Shown: positions 22,860 through 35,000 of the stretch, piece after piece | Layout: each line of letters opens with the position of its first letter | Position numbering within the stretch: position 1 is the first letter of the stretch | Source of the DNA: Amorphophallus konjac | Lineage: Eukaryota > Streptophyta > Magnoliopsida > Alismatales > Araceae | Length of the DNA: 64,000 nucleotides | Assembly: GCA_022559845.1 (NCBI GenBank) | Contig: CM040121.1 | Coordinates: 572,062,140 to 572,126,139, forward strand | Direction: 5' to 3' | Notes under the pieces: model-generated | The model's input: the letters and a program-made list of their open reading frames with translations, nothing else | What the model was told of the DNA's origin: nothing | Databases searched by the model: none | Translations under genes and position numbers: made by a program

Positions 22860-23790
22860 TTGGTGTGACACATGCAGTAGATTTTATTTTTCCTCTTCCG
22901 GTGGGGATATGGGATTTGGTGACCTTATCACTACTTTGCACCCTATATATCTAATTAATAATCCATTGATCCCTCGTTTGATAAAACCATCTCCATCGAT
23001 CCAGAGAGTGGCAGTACTGCTGCTGGATGACAAAAACAGTCATTATGATTTTGGCATTTCCCTTGGGTTTAATTAGTGTTATATGTTTTGTAGTTATTTT
23101 AATTAGATGTCCCAGTCAAGATCTTAAAGTATTGAGTGGAATATGTAGTTCTACTCCTTTTAATATGCTCTTGTCTTGCTTCTTAGTTAATACGGGACTA
23201 GCTAGCTAGTCTACTATATATACATTCCCTCACATTCGTGCAGATTGAATTACATTAATCCATCGTGTATATAATGAATATAGTACTAGGTGCATAATCT
23301 AAAAATATAATAATCATGTTATCTAATAATTACATGTTACAAGCTATTAGACTGTTTAACTTAAGATCTTAATATATATGTTGAGCGCAGTAGGCTCAAT
23401 GCCTTTCGGCATTTGATTTCATCCCTTAATCATCATGAACTATTTTACTAATATCGCATTATTTGAAAGAAATAAAGCATAAACAAACTGCTATACAATG
23501 CAACTTCAGATAGACTTTCCTAGCTACTATATATGGATTCAGCCAAACCTTGATAACCTAAACAAACTGATCATAAATAAAATCAGGATGTAAAACAAGC
23601 TTTAAACTGATATACCATTTCTCATTTCTCATTTTTCATTTTAGCAAGGAAAAACTCAAAAGAGAAGGAAAAACAACCTCTGGATAAATGAAACCCTCAA
23701 AGCAGGAGAAAAGTTCAAGTCTGGGCTGCTAATGGTCAGCTCAATATATATATATATGCTTTATTAAAAGCAACTAGCTGATAGAGGAAT
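22137..23790. other. Intergenic DNA
   Basis: No gene was recognised. There is an (AT)n tract at 22818-22858. Open frames across it, such as those over 22777-23209, lack family features and include microsatellite-encoded residues. Confidence 0.5.
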
Positions 23791-26466
23791 GACTTCAAGC
23801 GGGGTAAGCAGTGAGGGTGAGTGTGCTTGGGAGGGAGAGGGGTATGGTGGGGGGCGTGAGGGTGAGAGGGGTATGTGTCAGGGTGAGGTATGCAAGAGGG
23901 TTTGGCTGTTCGGTCAACTGCTAGGGGGAAAGGGGTGGTGTAGGTGGGAAGGCTCTAACCCTACGTAGTTTGGTGACGGGACCGATGTTTATGTTGAGGA
24001 TGCACGTACCTAGAGCAGGAGCAACATCCTCTTGGAAGGAGGTGGCCGTCGGCAAACATGTGGTCTCGGCTTGGGGTGAAGCGTTCTTCTCCAACAAGGA
24101 TGCCTTGGGGGCAGCTATTGTCTCAAACTAGGGTGTCAGCCTGAATATGAGCATGGTTACAGACAGAGCAAGATGGGTGTGTTCTCTGCTCATCTATCCC
24201 CTAGGGAGAAAAATGAAGAAGCACCAGTATCATGTACACGACAATGTTAGGCTGACTGGGAACCTGTGATAGGTGCTCTATCGCAGGGGTTTGTGGTGGC
24301 GTCTGTTAAGGATGTGAGAGCTATGCATGGTAGACATCTTGGTGAGAGGTCCGCGGGAGTCTAAGGGAGTTCTGCTTGCAATTCAGAGGTGACATCTATG
24401 ATTCATTCCAAGAGCAAATGCTATCAAGATAACCGTTGTGTCGGTTTGCCTACCATTGCTCCCATTGGAGTTTTGAGAGTGGGGTTATATATTCTCCATT
24501 TGTGCTGTCATTGGGAAGTCAATCAAAATGGACATCTACTCTGAAGGGAACCATAAGGTTGTTTGCTAAGGTGTGTGTGGAAGTGTCTTGACAAGTCTCT
24601 CCCGAAAGGTTACTGGGTACATGATGGGAAAAAAATATTTTTGATAGCAATTCCGCTTTGAACACATTCTAGGATACAGAGTGAAGTGTTTTTTTTTTGT
24701 GGGGAAGAGGGTCACACTAGCTTGTCTTGTCTTATATGCATGGCTAAGGGAGAGCCACTGACTGCGGAGCAAGGAGGCAGGCAACATCAGTTGGGTGTCC
24801 GATGTTCCCCGTCGACGTCGGCAAGGCACAAAAACCCTATTGAGTAGCCACGATGGACTTTGGTCAAAAGAAGAAGAAGGTAGGATGGCAGAATGGATAA
24901 TAGTGGCAAAAGGAATCGTCTACATTTAATGAAGCATCCTGTCCACCTACCTTTAAGATTGCCAAGAAGGTGGAAATCTATCCCATCAATAGAGATTTCT
25001 TGGGTAGGGTTGGAAAGGACTTTCCTCCGACAGCTATAGAAATTCCTCTTCAGATAGAGATAGAAAGACTATAGTGGAGAAAGAGGACCCATGTTCAAAT
25101 TTTGTCAACCCTCAAGAGTTAAGCTCGCCCATTAGGGGTTGTGGTAGTAGCAAAGGGGCTAAAGTGATGAAATAATATATTCTTTGACATATTCTTAGCA
25201 ATATTCCTATTGAGAGGCATGAGGTTGATAAGGTTCTTTGGAAGTATGATAATGGAAAATTCAATACCACCTCAACTTGAAATCAAATTAAGGAGAAGCA
25301 TCAAAAGATGATTGTTCATGATTGGATTTGAGATAATCCAACTTAACAAAGGTTTTCATTATGCACTTAGCGAGCTTTTGAAAAAACTTTCAACTTTGGA
25401 CAACTTGAAAAAGAAATGTCTCTCCTTAGTTAATAGATGTGTCCTTTGTCAACGGGCTGAAGAAAATAATGATCATCTCTTCTTTGCTTGTACTTACACT
25501 AAATGGGTTTGGAAAGAAATCCCTCTTAGATTTGACTTATCTAGGGAGCTTGCTACCAGCATTAACCAATTGAGGAGTTTAGGCAATGCTTTTGTCGTAA
25601 GGGCATTCTCACTCAAGTAGCCAAGGTAGCACTCAGAAGCGATATATGATGGATTTGGAAGGAAATGTGTGCTAGAATCTTTGAGGGAAAGAGACAAAAA
25701 ATGAGTGCACCTTCTACTTCACATTCTTTCAGACTTGCAGCATGGTATGGAGTCCAAACACTTGAATAGACATCTTCGTCAAAGGGAGGTTGGGATTTTT
25801 ACTCAATTCCTCGTAAGAAGATGACATGCTACTTATTATTCATGAGATCTCCTACTAGCCATATGATTATCTTTATATTGATGGCATGTCATGCGTGTTA
25901 TTTAGCTTTCACTAACGCTACTTATTCTATGAGACTTTGTAAATTTTACTCATTTGTCCTTCATATTTATGGAGTTTATTTGAACATAAAATCTTATGTG
26001 AGTACTCTTAACAATATCTATACGGAGGAAGGATCATCTACTAAGATAGCTAGTTATTTATGTTGCTATGCTCTACTCTTGTTGGCTATAAGGCACGTGG
26101 TTGAATTCTCTTGCTCTATAACAATATCTCTAGAAATCTCTTCCTTACCTTTCTATTGTTCTCATTGTCCTTCCCTAGTCTACGACATTGTGTGGTTAGG
26201 GGGGCCTTTGGAGTCATGATCCATGGCACGTGTGGTCATGACAGCTCTTGTATATTGTGATTGCCCATTAGACATACATAGTCACGGCCTATGTGATTTG
26301 AGTGATGAAATTAAGGGATCATAGTCCACGGCTTGAGTGGTCATGATCTCTTTCATAGTTGAGTCTATAGGCAAGTAGCTCAGGCATGTCTGAGTATTGC
26401 CTAATCTTTTTTTACATATTGTATATTTATAATTAATACATTTTCGCTTACCTAGCCAAAAAAAAA
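23791..26466 (+). pseudogene. Decayed LINE (only the zf-RVT end is recognisable)
   Basis: The recognisable part is 25190-25620. It reads in pieces as HEVDKVLWKYDNGKFNTTS and then KLSTLDNLKKKCLSLVNRC, followed by VLCQRAEENNDHLFFACTY and WVWKEI. This is the zf-RVT region (PF13966) that ends many plant LINE ORF2 proteins, with its Cys-Cys and His-Cys pairs. Stops and frame changes are frequent. The 3' end has an A tract at about 26457-26466. The 5' limit is unknown; 23791 is only a guess at where degenerate LINE-like sequence may begin. Confidence 0.6.
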
Positions 26467-27250
26467 GTTAACTCAGAGGTGATTGCATTCAAATCGAAGG
26501 AGCTTCTCTGACGACTGAGTGGTAGCACACCTCCAAGGTGAAGAGATCCAAGGAAAGGAAGGTTGCACTGAAGGGGGTGACAGAGCAAGTGATGTGACTT
26601 CTTACACTGAGTCTTCTAACCTGACAACACCCATCTTCAAAGCTCTCTCGAGATGGGATTATAGTGACTCCCCAGTTGCGGTCCAGTTGCGGCGTCGTCA
26701 TCCGATCTAGTTGCGACGCCGTGGGGAGGCCCTCCACGGTGGTGCTGAGGTTCACCGGGAAGAAACCACGGGGGAGAGATTTCATAGGTGCGGGGGAGAG
26801 GGGGAGACGACGGGCTGGGGAGGAGGTGGGGGGCCTGCTGCGAGATGGGGAGGGGGAGACGACTGAGAGGGGGTGGGGGGGCTACTGGGAGGGGGAGAGG
26901 GGAGGGGGAACCGGTGTTGGCGGTGAGGGGGATACGATGGGGAGGGGGAGAGGGTGTGAGGGGAGGGGGGGGCCAATGCCGGCTGTGAGGGGGAGAGGGG
27001 AGGGGGAGCAGATGCCGGCGGTGAGGGGGAGACGCCGGGGAGGGGGTTGGGGGCCTACTGCGAGGGATGCCCTCCCTTCGACTCTTCACCGTTGTCATCG
27101 TCCGGTCCAATTGCAGCGCCGCGGGAGGCCCTCCATAGTGGTGCTGAGGTTCGTCGGGAACAAGCCGTGGTGAGGGGGAGCTAGCGGTGAGGTGGGGGAC
27201 ATGGGTCTCTCTCTCTCTCTCTCTGTGTGCGCGCGCGCCCGCGCCTAAGG
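26467..27250. repeat. Purine-rich segment flanked by a short duplication
   Basis: A G/A-rich core (about 26780-27050) is flanked by two related segments. These are GAGGCCCTCCACGGTGGTGC near 26727 and GAGGCCCTCCATAGTGGTGC near 27125, each followed by TGAGGTTC and a similar GGGAA run. The duplication is roughly 65 bp with several differences. The long open frames here come from base composition. Confidence 0.6.
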
Positions 27251-29035
27251 GTGTTTTAGACATTTCAATAGATCTAACGACCATAGATGATATATTCTAC
27301 AGAATATTCTCCTCCCGTCGAGACAGTAAATTAAAGGGGTATAACCGCAACATTTCTCTCTAAATGAAAGATGTTCATGATAATATACGTACTCATATGA
27401 GGGATATATTTGACAATATAAAATTTTATAGAGGTATATATACAAAAATCCCAAACTAGGAAGCGAGGGCTGTATATTGAAGCTGGTGTAACGTACGGTA
27501 ACCACAGGTCAGAGTATTCCCCCAAGTTTTTCTAATTAAATTTTCTTTTATTGCATACATACATATAGACGTATACGTATATCACAATAAGCCTTAATTA
27601 TCTCAGGTGTCGGTCAACTAGCTTGATCCCTCGGTAGATGTAAATACTAAGGGTCCACTAAAACATTTTTCCATCCAGCTGCCCATGTGAAAATGGTGCA
27701 AAACATTTAATCAAAGATATCTCTTAATATAAGACGATGCTTGATCAAGAAGATCATGCATGTGAGTGAGACCAAGTACGTACCGAGTGCAAAAGTTAAT
27801 TAATTGGAGTCACAGTTTTAACTTTGAATTGATAATCAATTTGATCAAGATCATATGAGACCAAAGAGTACTTGGGAAAGACCAAATGAAATAAGGAAAG
27901 GTGGTTTCTGCAAAGTGTATAATTAAGAAGCGGACTGTTGTTAGTCTCGCGAACGTACCAAATATTCACAATGCAACGCAAGGCCATGACCTGGGATGTG
28001 TTTGGCGGAACTTAAAATGTCTATATAGCTACTTTTGCATCATTATAAAACTCGAAATCTTCTCTTCGTTTTTATCTTCACATATGAAGAAGCTATAGTC
28101 ATGACCTTTGATTAAAAATAACTGGCATAAACGACTTCTGAAACTTAACCATTAATCTTTTCTCAAAATCATGAGATCAAGGCTCATGGAAGATCAAAAG
28201 TACTTTTGCAAATTATAAACTATACAAAACAAGGTCTCAAATTATGAAACTGCATTCTCAGTGGCACATCCACATTGATGTCCTTGGCCAAGGAGCGGGG
28301 GGGGGGGGGGTACATACCGCGCACACTCCCTTGGGGGCCATGGACCTCTTCGTTGGCCCGGCGCTCTACCCAGCACTGCCACAATCGAGGGAATTACAAA
28401 AAAACTCCACTCATGAGTGACGGCAGACCTGGCCATGAACACTGTTATCGAATTTTCTCTTTTCCTTTTGCGGCAGTGCTTATGCAGGCAAGCTCACTAG
28501 GCTCGCCAAGTCCATGGGTTCGTCTAAAGACAGGCGTCAACTCTAGTCCGCTAAAGGACCTTTGTTAAGACCAAATGAATTATATCTGACACGCCCCTCA
28601 TGGAAACAAGAGCTAAGTGCACCATTATGTCATTAAACATGGACTCGCTTATTCCATTAAGACAATATCAACACCGTGCACAACACCAATAAGAATTACA
28701 TCCTCCTCTAAATTTACAAAGCTGGGAGAGCTACAAGAATCACAACAATGAGATGGGGCATGGAAATGCAGAAGGCATCTTCCACAACACACCTCCGATG
28801 GATGAATGATCTGATAGTTTGGAGACAACAACTGCGCTGCATCCGTTGACCAATCGGCAACGGTCGATGGCTATGCATCGTGTCTCTTGTTGAATCTGAT
28901 GTGGTTGAGATCCACCGCACTGCTTCGTTTTTGGACAACAATAGCCACAGAACTGTGCTTCACAGTCCTCACGTAAGGCTAACTTGGAATCTTGTGATCA
29001 ATGCTTTGGTAAATTAAATGGGTACAAATGAAAAA
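27251..29035. other. Intergenic DNA and XPF 3' region
   Basis: No gene was recognised. There is a poly-G run at about 28299-28311. The stretch immediately above 29036 would hold the 3' untranslated region of XPF on the minus strand. Other open frames are short and unfamiliar. Confidence 0.45.
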
Positions 29036-32000
29036 TCATAACATAGTCGGACACTTCGCATCAAGAAATTCCCTCAGCGTCCGGGCAGCTTTCTGGCCTC
29101 CCATCATTTCTGCTAGCCTGTCAACAGGAAGAAGAGCAAGCTCTGCTAAGCTCTTGCAACCGTCCATGAGTGCCCTATAATTTGAATCTGTCACGCCTGG
29201 AAGACGTCTCAAGAATTCAATTGCAGATGTATTGTAATTTTCGGCCCTGTAACACAACAATTTGTCCACACAAGAATAGAGACGTGAGAGAATTGCAGTA
29301 CGAGATCATTCACAAAAGTTACCGGGCCACAAATTGAAGTGTGAGTTTATTGGGCAAGGCTCATGGTTCATTTGATTAAAATCAACATTGGATTCTGAGT
29401 TCTGAGTTTGGCTTGCTGCACACACAAGGTTATTGCACACCTTGCGTGTGCACCAAGTTTTCTTTTTTTTTTTGAAATTTTATGAGGCGGGGGCCCACCT
29501 CACCTACTGACCATAGAACCCATCCCCCAATCCAACGGCCCAGAAAAATAATTAAAAAAAGATCAGACTGCGAATTTGAATTTTTTGAAGAAAAAAAATT
29601 GAACCATTTTTTTATTTTTCTGGGCCGTTGGATTGGGGGATGGGTTGTATGGTCAGATAGGTGAGGTGAGCCCCCACCTCCCAAAATTTTCAAAAAAAAA
29701 AAGAGAAAGAAAACTTGGTGCACACTCAAGGGGTGCAATAACCTTGGGTGTGCAGCAAGCCTTCCTCTTGGATCCTTGTTTTACACAATCACCACCATGC
29801 TTACCTCACATCATTCTCCACAATACCATCCTCTGAAGGGACACCTACTCGCATCGCTTTAGTTTCATCAGGTTCATCCTGATTTGCCTTCAGCGAGGCA
29901 AAAATTTCTGCTGTTGCGTGCACACTGCGAGACCATACCAGGCGTAGACGAGGAAAGTGTAGAACAAGCAATGACAGCTTGGAAATTATGTTTGTGGGAG
30001 AGACGTCATCGCCAATATCACTTGCAGACTGGAAACAGTAAACAGAATCTTCAGTTAACTAGTACCAGAAAAAAAATTATTTCACGCTCAATGACAAAAC
30101 AAAATGAACATCTGTTTAGAAATTATAGTTCCACAGGACTGTGGAGAGTGAATGCTGAAGATATCGCCACCTAAAGGCCAGAAAATACTTATGTGATGGC
30201 ATTCCTGGTAGAATACTACAAGATCCAAAAGCATGATATTTTAATGGTTGTTTATGCGGAAATTCATCAAAACACTTGTTTAAATGCTACATTTAATAAT
30301 TTTATTAATATTCTATTTCTTAACCCGTATGTTTAAACAAATTTCAATAATTATTCTCTCCTATATACATGTATAAGTGCATATGGATATGTTTATATCC
30401 ATATATTTCCCATGTCCTCATATCTTATTTTTATTTTTATTTCGTGTCCAATACATGTGTTTGTATCAATATTTGACACCCATGTCCATGTTTTGTAAAT
30501 CATAGATCCCAACCCCTAAATTTCTCCGTTCGGGCATTTGACATCAGAGCCAGATGGATGAGTTAACCAGTCATAAAAATCTGCTATCCAGAGACGACAA
30601 ATGGGAATTTGCACCCCACCCCCCACCCCACCTAGAGATGAGGCTTACTCTCTATCTCAATCCAAATGAAGGCCACCAGCTGAAGGTCTGGTCTCTTGCA
30701 ATTGGAGACCCAAAAAATGAAAAGGTGTTCACTTAGTATAACACCATATACTCACTTCCCAACCAATAATGTTCAGGATAGAAAGATTCTGTCAAGACTC
30801 AAGTCAAAAAGCATGTAGACCTATTAGGTAGTACATGACCACATGGTATACTCAACATATATTCAGCAAACTTGTAACTAGATAACTTATTCATGATCAT
30901 AGACACGGTTTAAAGCAAGCAACATAATTTGTTGATAGCATATAAGTCAGCTCTTATCAGCTATAGAGCAGAAGTAGCACCTGAAAGGAGAAGCTTTTAT
31001 CCTGTGCAAACTCTATCAGAAGCACAGGTATTTGATAGTAACGAACCATCGTTTCCACCTGATGATATAGCCGACCTGATGCAAAGCTTTGGAAGAGATC
31101 CATTACACTCTTCCTTTCAACACAAATTGAGGGAGAGAGTACATAGTCCCCAACCTCCAAGGTCACAGGTATAATCCGCATGCCTTTCTGATGGAGAACA
31201 TTCGGAAGGCTACTCATGAATTCCCTCATGTCCACTATGACCTGAGAAACATATGGATTTACTAGGACACAATGGATATTGTAATAAAGAGATATGAATC
31301 CAAAGAAAAATGAAGAATGCTTTATTCACAGAAAATACCTGCATCTCTTTCTCTGAAGATGTTCTACCACCTGCCTTCCTGGTGACCAAGTTCTGTGAAA
31401 TCAGTGATTTTGGTTCACTAGATGCAGAAAATCCAAGACACTGTCCATCCTGAAACAGTTAAATCAGAAGTTATTATATGTTGAGAGGATTTGAAATGTA
31501 TATATAACTTCCCCTCATTCATGTCCCTTTTATATTACATTAATAAAACTAGAGTCATACCATACCACAAAAAGAGAAAATAAACGTACATTTGAATTTT
31601 TCTTAGGTAGATCAAGAACCTTCCACAAAAGTCATTGAAGTCATGATTCAACCAGATGGGAACATGAAAAAAGCCAAAAGTTTGCAGCATATCTGATTCA
31701 ATGGAACTAGACTCTTACTGAAGCAAGGAGAGATGAATAACCTCAAATTAACTTAAAGCCACAAGTCACCTAACACAAACCAAAGGTATCTACAAAAATG
31801 ATATGCATGATTAAAATTTCTACTACCATGCATTCCTTAATTTTTTAGTTTCTAACAAGTAGATGCATGAGGTAGACATCATAAGAAAATGTACGTTTGT
31901 GTTTGGGTTTGGGTTGCTACGATATTACATGTCTATAGCATGAAAACATATCGTACAAACACTTAAATGCTCGAATGCATCATTTAATAACATGTAAAAT

Positions 32001-35000
32001 TATATGCCAAAAATGATAATGACTGAAAAGGTTGAATATATTTGAAAGGGAGTCTACTTAATTTATATTAACAAAAAAACTAAAGTAGCATCGTAAAAAT
32101 AGAGGATAGGAGACCTGATTGATGGGGATCATCATGAGGGACTTCTGTCTTATGAGCGATTCAAATGCTCCATTCTCCCTTCGTATGCTAGCCTCAAATT
32201 TTTGTGCCTCCGTTGAATCTTCATGGAACAAGAAGTAGATTTTCAACTTTTTTGAAGGATTTTCCGCCTTATAAATTTCAATTTCCCTCACAAATCGCAT
32301 GTCTGGATGGTAAACAATAATGACAGATGGTCTCAGGGCATCGAGTATATTTTGGTCACTTTCTAGTGCATAGAATTGCACTGGTGGTAGTGGCTTAGAA
32401 TGTGTAAAAACTGTGTTGTCTGAGAGGTGAGTATGTTTCTGGAGATCACTTTTGCATGCAAGTTCACAGGTCGGTGTATTTTCCTGCAAGCCACCTGCAT
32501 CTTCTACGCTGGGTTTCTCATGCACAGGGATCTCTTCTGAGATCTCAGAAATAACAGTATCAACAACTATCTTTACTTTATTTCTTCCATGAGAAGTAAG
32601 CACCTTTCCTGTGCATTGCCTTGCCTCCCCTTTTCCTTGTCCTTGTCCTTGTCCTTTTCTATGCCTTGTCACCCTAGTCTGTGCTTCAGAAGTGGACCCA
32701 GCAACAGCTTTATATTTTGCTAGATTGCTAATCTCTGATGCTGCTGCCAACAGGGCATCATTCTCCAGCTGGTTTATGCTAGTAGCACCTGTATTTTCTC
32801 CATGCCCAACTGGATCTTCTCCATTTAGGACACCAAACCCTTTAGGATCCCGAGATATTTTCTTGTTTCTTTTCTGCAATCCCAGGAGTTCTGTCTTACC
32901 CAACAAATATTTCTCCCACTCCTCCCGCATGACCTGCAAAGAAGACGGGTAGCGCAACATTTGAGAAGCCAATATAACATATGCTGAGGAAAAAATAAAT
33001 GAGTGAAGGATGACATTCCAACATAGTTCACACGGATAATACCAATGGAAAGAACATTCAAGTTACATAACTTGAGCTAAAGTTGCTCTATTGTTTGGAG
33101 GGTCTGTGGATGCCATTGTCAGCATTTGGTGGTGTTTTGCCAAATCCAAAGGAACCTTGGGATGCAGTTGGAAATCCTAGGGTGATGGCAATGACAAGCT
33201 TTCTCCAGGGTGGAACAGCAGTGACAACACTTTGGTAACTGCAACACTGGGAGAAATTCTTTCACCTACTGCAAGTCTTCTCTGGCCTTTGATGACCAAG
33301 GAAGAAGGAACCAACACCATCCCCCTGCTGGCCTGCTGCAGTCAGGAGAGTGTCTGTTTTGGCTCCAGGATGCAACAGAGATATTGGTGGCAAGGTTGAA
33401 GGGTGGAGGCAGTTCATTGAAAATGAAGAGCCTCTGGAAGGTGTCAGAGTGGCATAGAGTAAGGATGAGGAAGAGGTCAACATTGAAAATGGTTTCAAGT
33501 GCCATCTCCTTCTCAATGGAGCAGGCAGATCAAAGGGCCTCAATCTGAAGTGGTTCACCAGTTTCATGAAGGGAGGATTGCACAGGTGGAACCATCTCTG
33601 AGGTGGTGAGGACATGCTTGTAAGGGACTAACTGAGGGGCAGCATTCTCACAAACAGAAGGGGCTTTCTTCTGGCTCAGCTGAAGACAGGTGGCAGCACA
33701 CAGTTCAAATGATTGACATAGAAGGTGGTGGACCGACATTAGCACCACCACTTATGCTGAGTATTGGATTCATTATTTGAAGGTGGGCTCTGAATCAACA
33801 TAATCCAGATCCAGGGAACAGTGCACCTTCTTCTGAGAAGAGTTGCACAGCAGGCATGCAAAACCCAGACTTTAGCCTCGATGATCACTCAGACTAGGGA
33901 AGCCACAAAGCTGAAGGGTCCCACAGCGCACGAGGTCACCAAGATAAAGGCTAACAGAACCAAGCAGAAGCTTAACCTAAGTGGCACTTCCCTGGGTGAT
34001 CTCAGGACCCCAGTAGGGATGGTGGAAAACGGGTTCAATGGCCCTGAAAAGGAAATCCGGAAGATTATAGACCATATCCATTAACAGATGAAAGCGAAGA
34101 TTAGGGTGCAAATTGCAGAATCCAAAGCACAGAGGAAAATCAGAAGCTCAAGGAATCTTCGTGGGCAAACAGTGACTTGTCAAAGGGATTGTGAAGCTTC
34201 TGTGCTTGCTAACTTAGGGTGGGTTAGGATGGGAGGGACATCATAATTTTTGTGTTGGGCATGTACAAGGGAATTCTTGTGTAGGGCATGTACAAGGGGC
34301 ACAGTGAAAATGTGGGGGTTTATAATCTTGTTCATTGAATAGGAAGAAGGTTTACAGGGTTCCATGCGTTTTGTAATTACTTCTCTTGGAATTTTTTCTT
34401 CAGAAACATGGTACCATCCACTCAAAACATTGTGCAGCAGTTGGACCGGAAAAAAGAAGATACCAAATATTGCAATTTGCACTACAATGGGAAACATATT
34501 TTATAGTAAAGAAAACACTGCATCCTTTACAGAAGAAAAAACATATTATAGTAATACTTTTGTACGTATAGATCTCATCATTCTTTATGCTTGATATGTC
34601 AACCACTCTCTTATGACTACGCAAGGGTGTTCATATTTGCATATGTTCTCTGGCTCTAACCCTAATCAGGATTTCCAGATGCTGAATTCCTTATCCCGGA
34701 ATTTCTATAGAATCCTAGATTCTAAACTGTCATAATTGTGACAGATCTATATTTTGATGTCACGAGAATGTTGCAAGAAAGCACTAGATCGTGGCCAAAT
34801 TCCCTCATTGATCTGTGAAGCCAGACGTCTTGGTTTCACCTATTTATCCGTGATCAATGGAGTTAACAAATTTGGACAAAAAAGCAATCAAGGTTTGAGC
34901 ACCTGATTGGTCAATCAAGGTTTGAGCACCTGATTGGTCACTTCATGAGAAGGGCACACCAACAGGGTGGGTTAAAGTCCCTTAATTCATGTTAGACTAA

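Noticed and set aside
26637..27284. 215-codon Pro-rich open frame on the minus strand
   Set aside because: It is caused by a purine-rich strand; repeated, without domain features, and overlapped by open frames in other phases.
33821..34084. 87-codon frame in XPF intron 4 that could be a LINE ORF1 piece
   Set aside because: No zinc knuckle or other mark was seen; kept only as an unknown intron segment.
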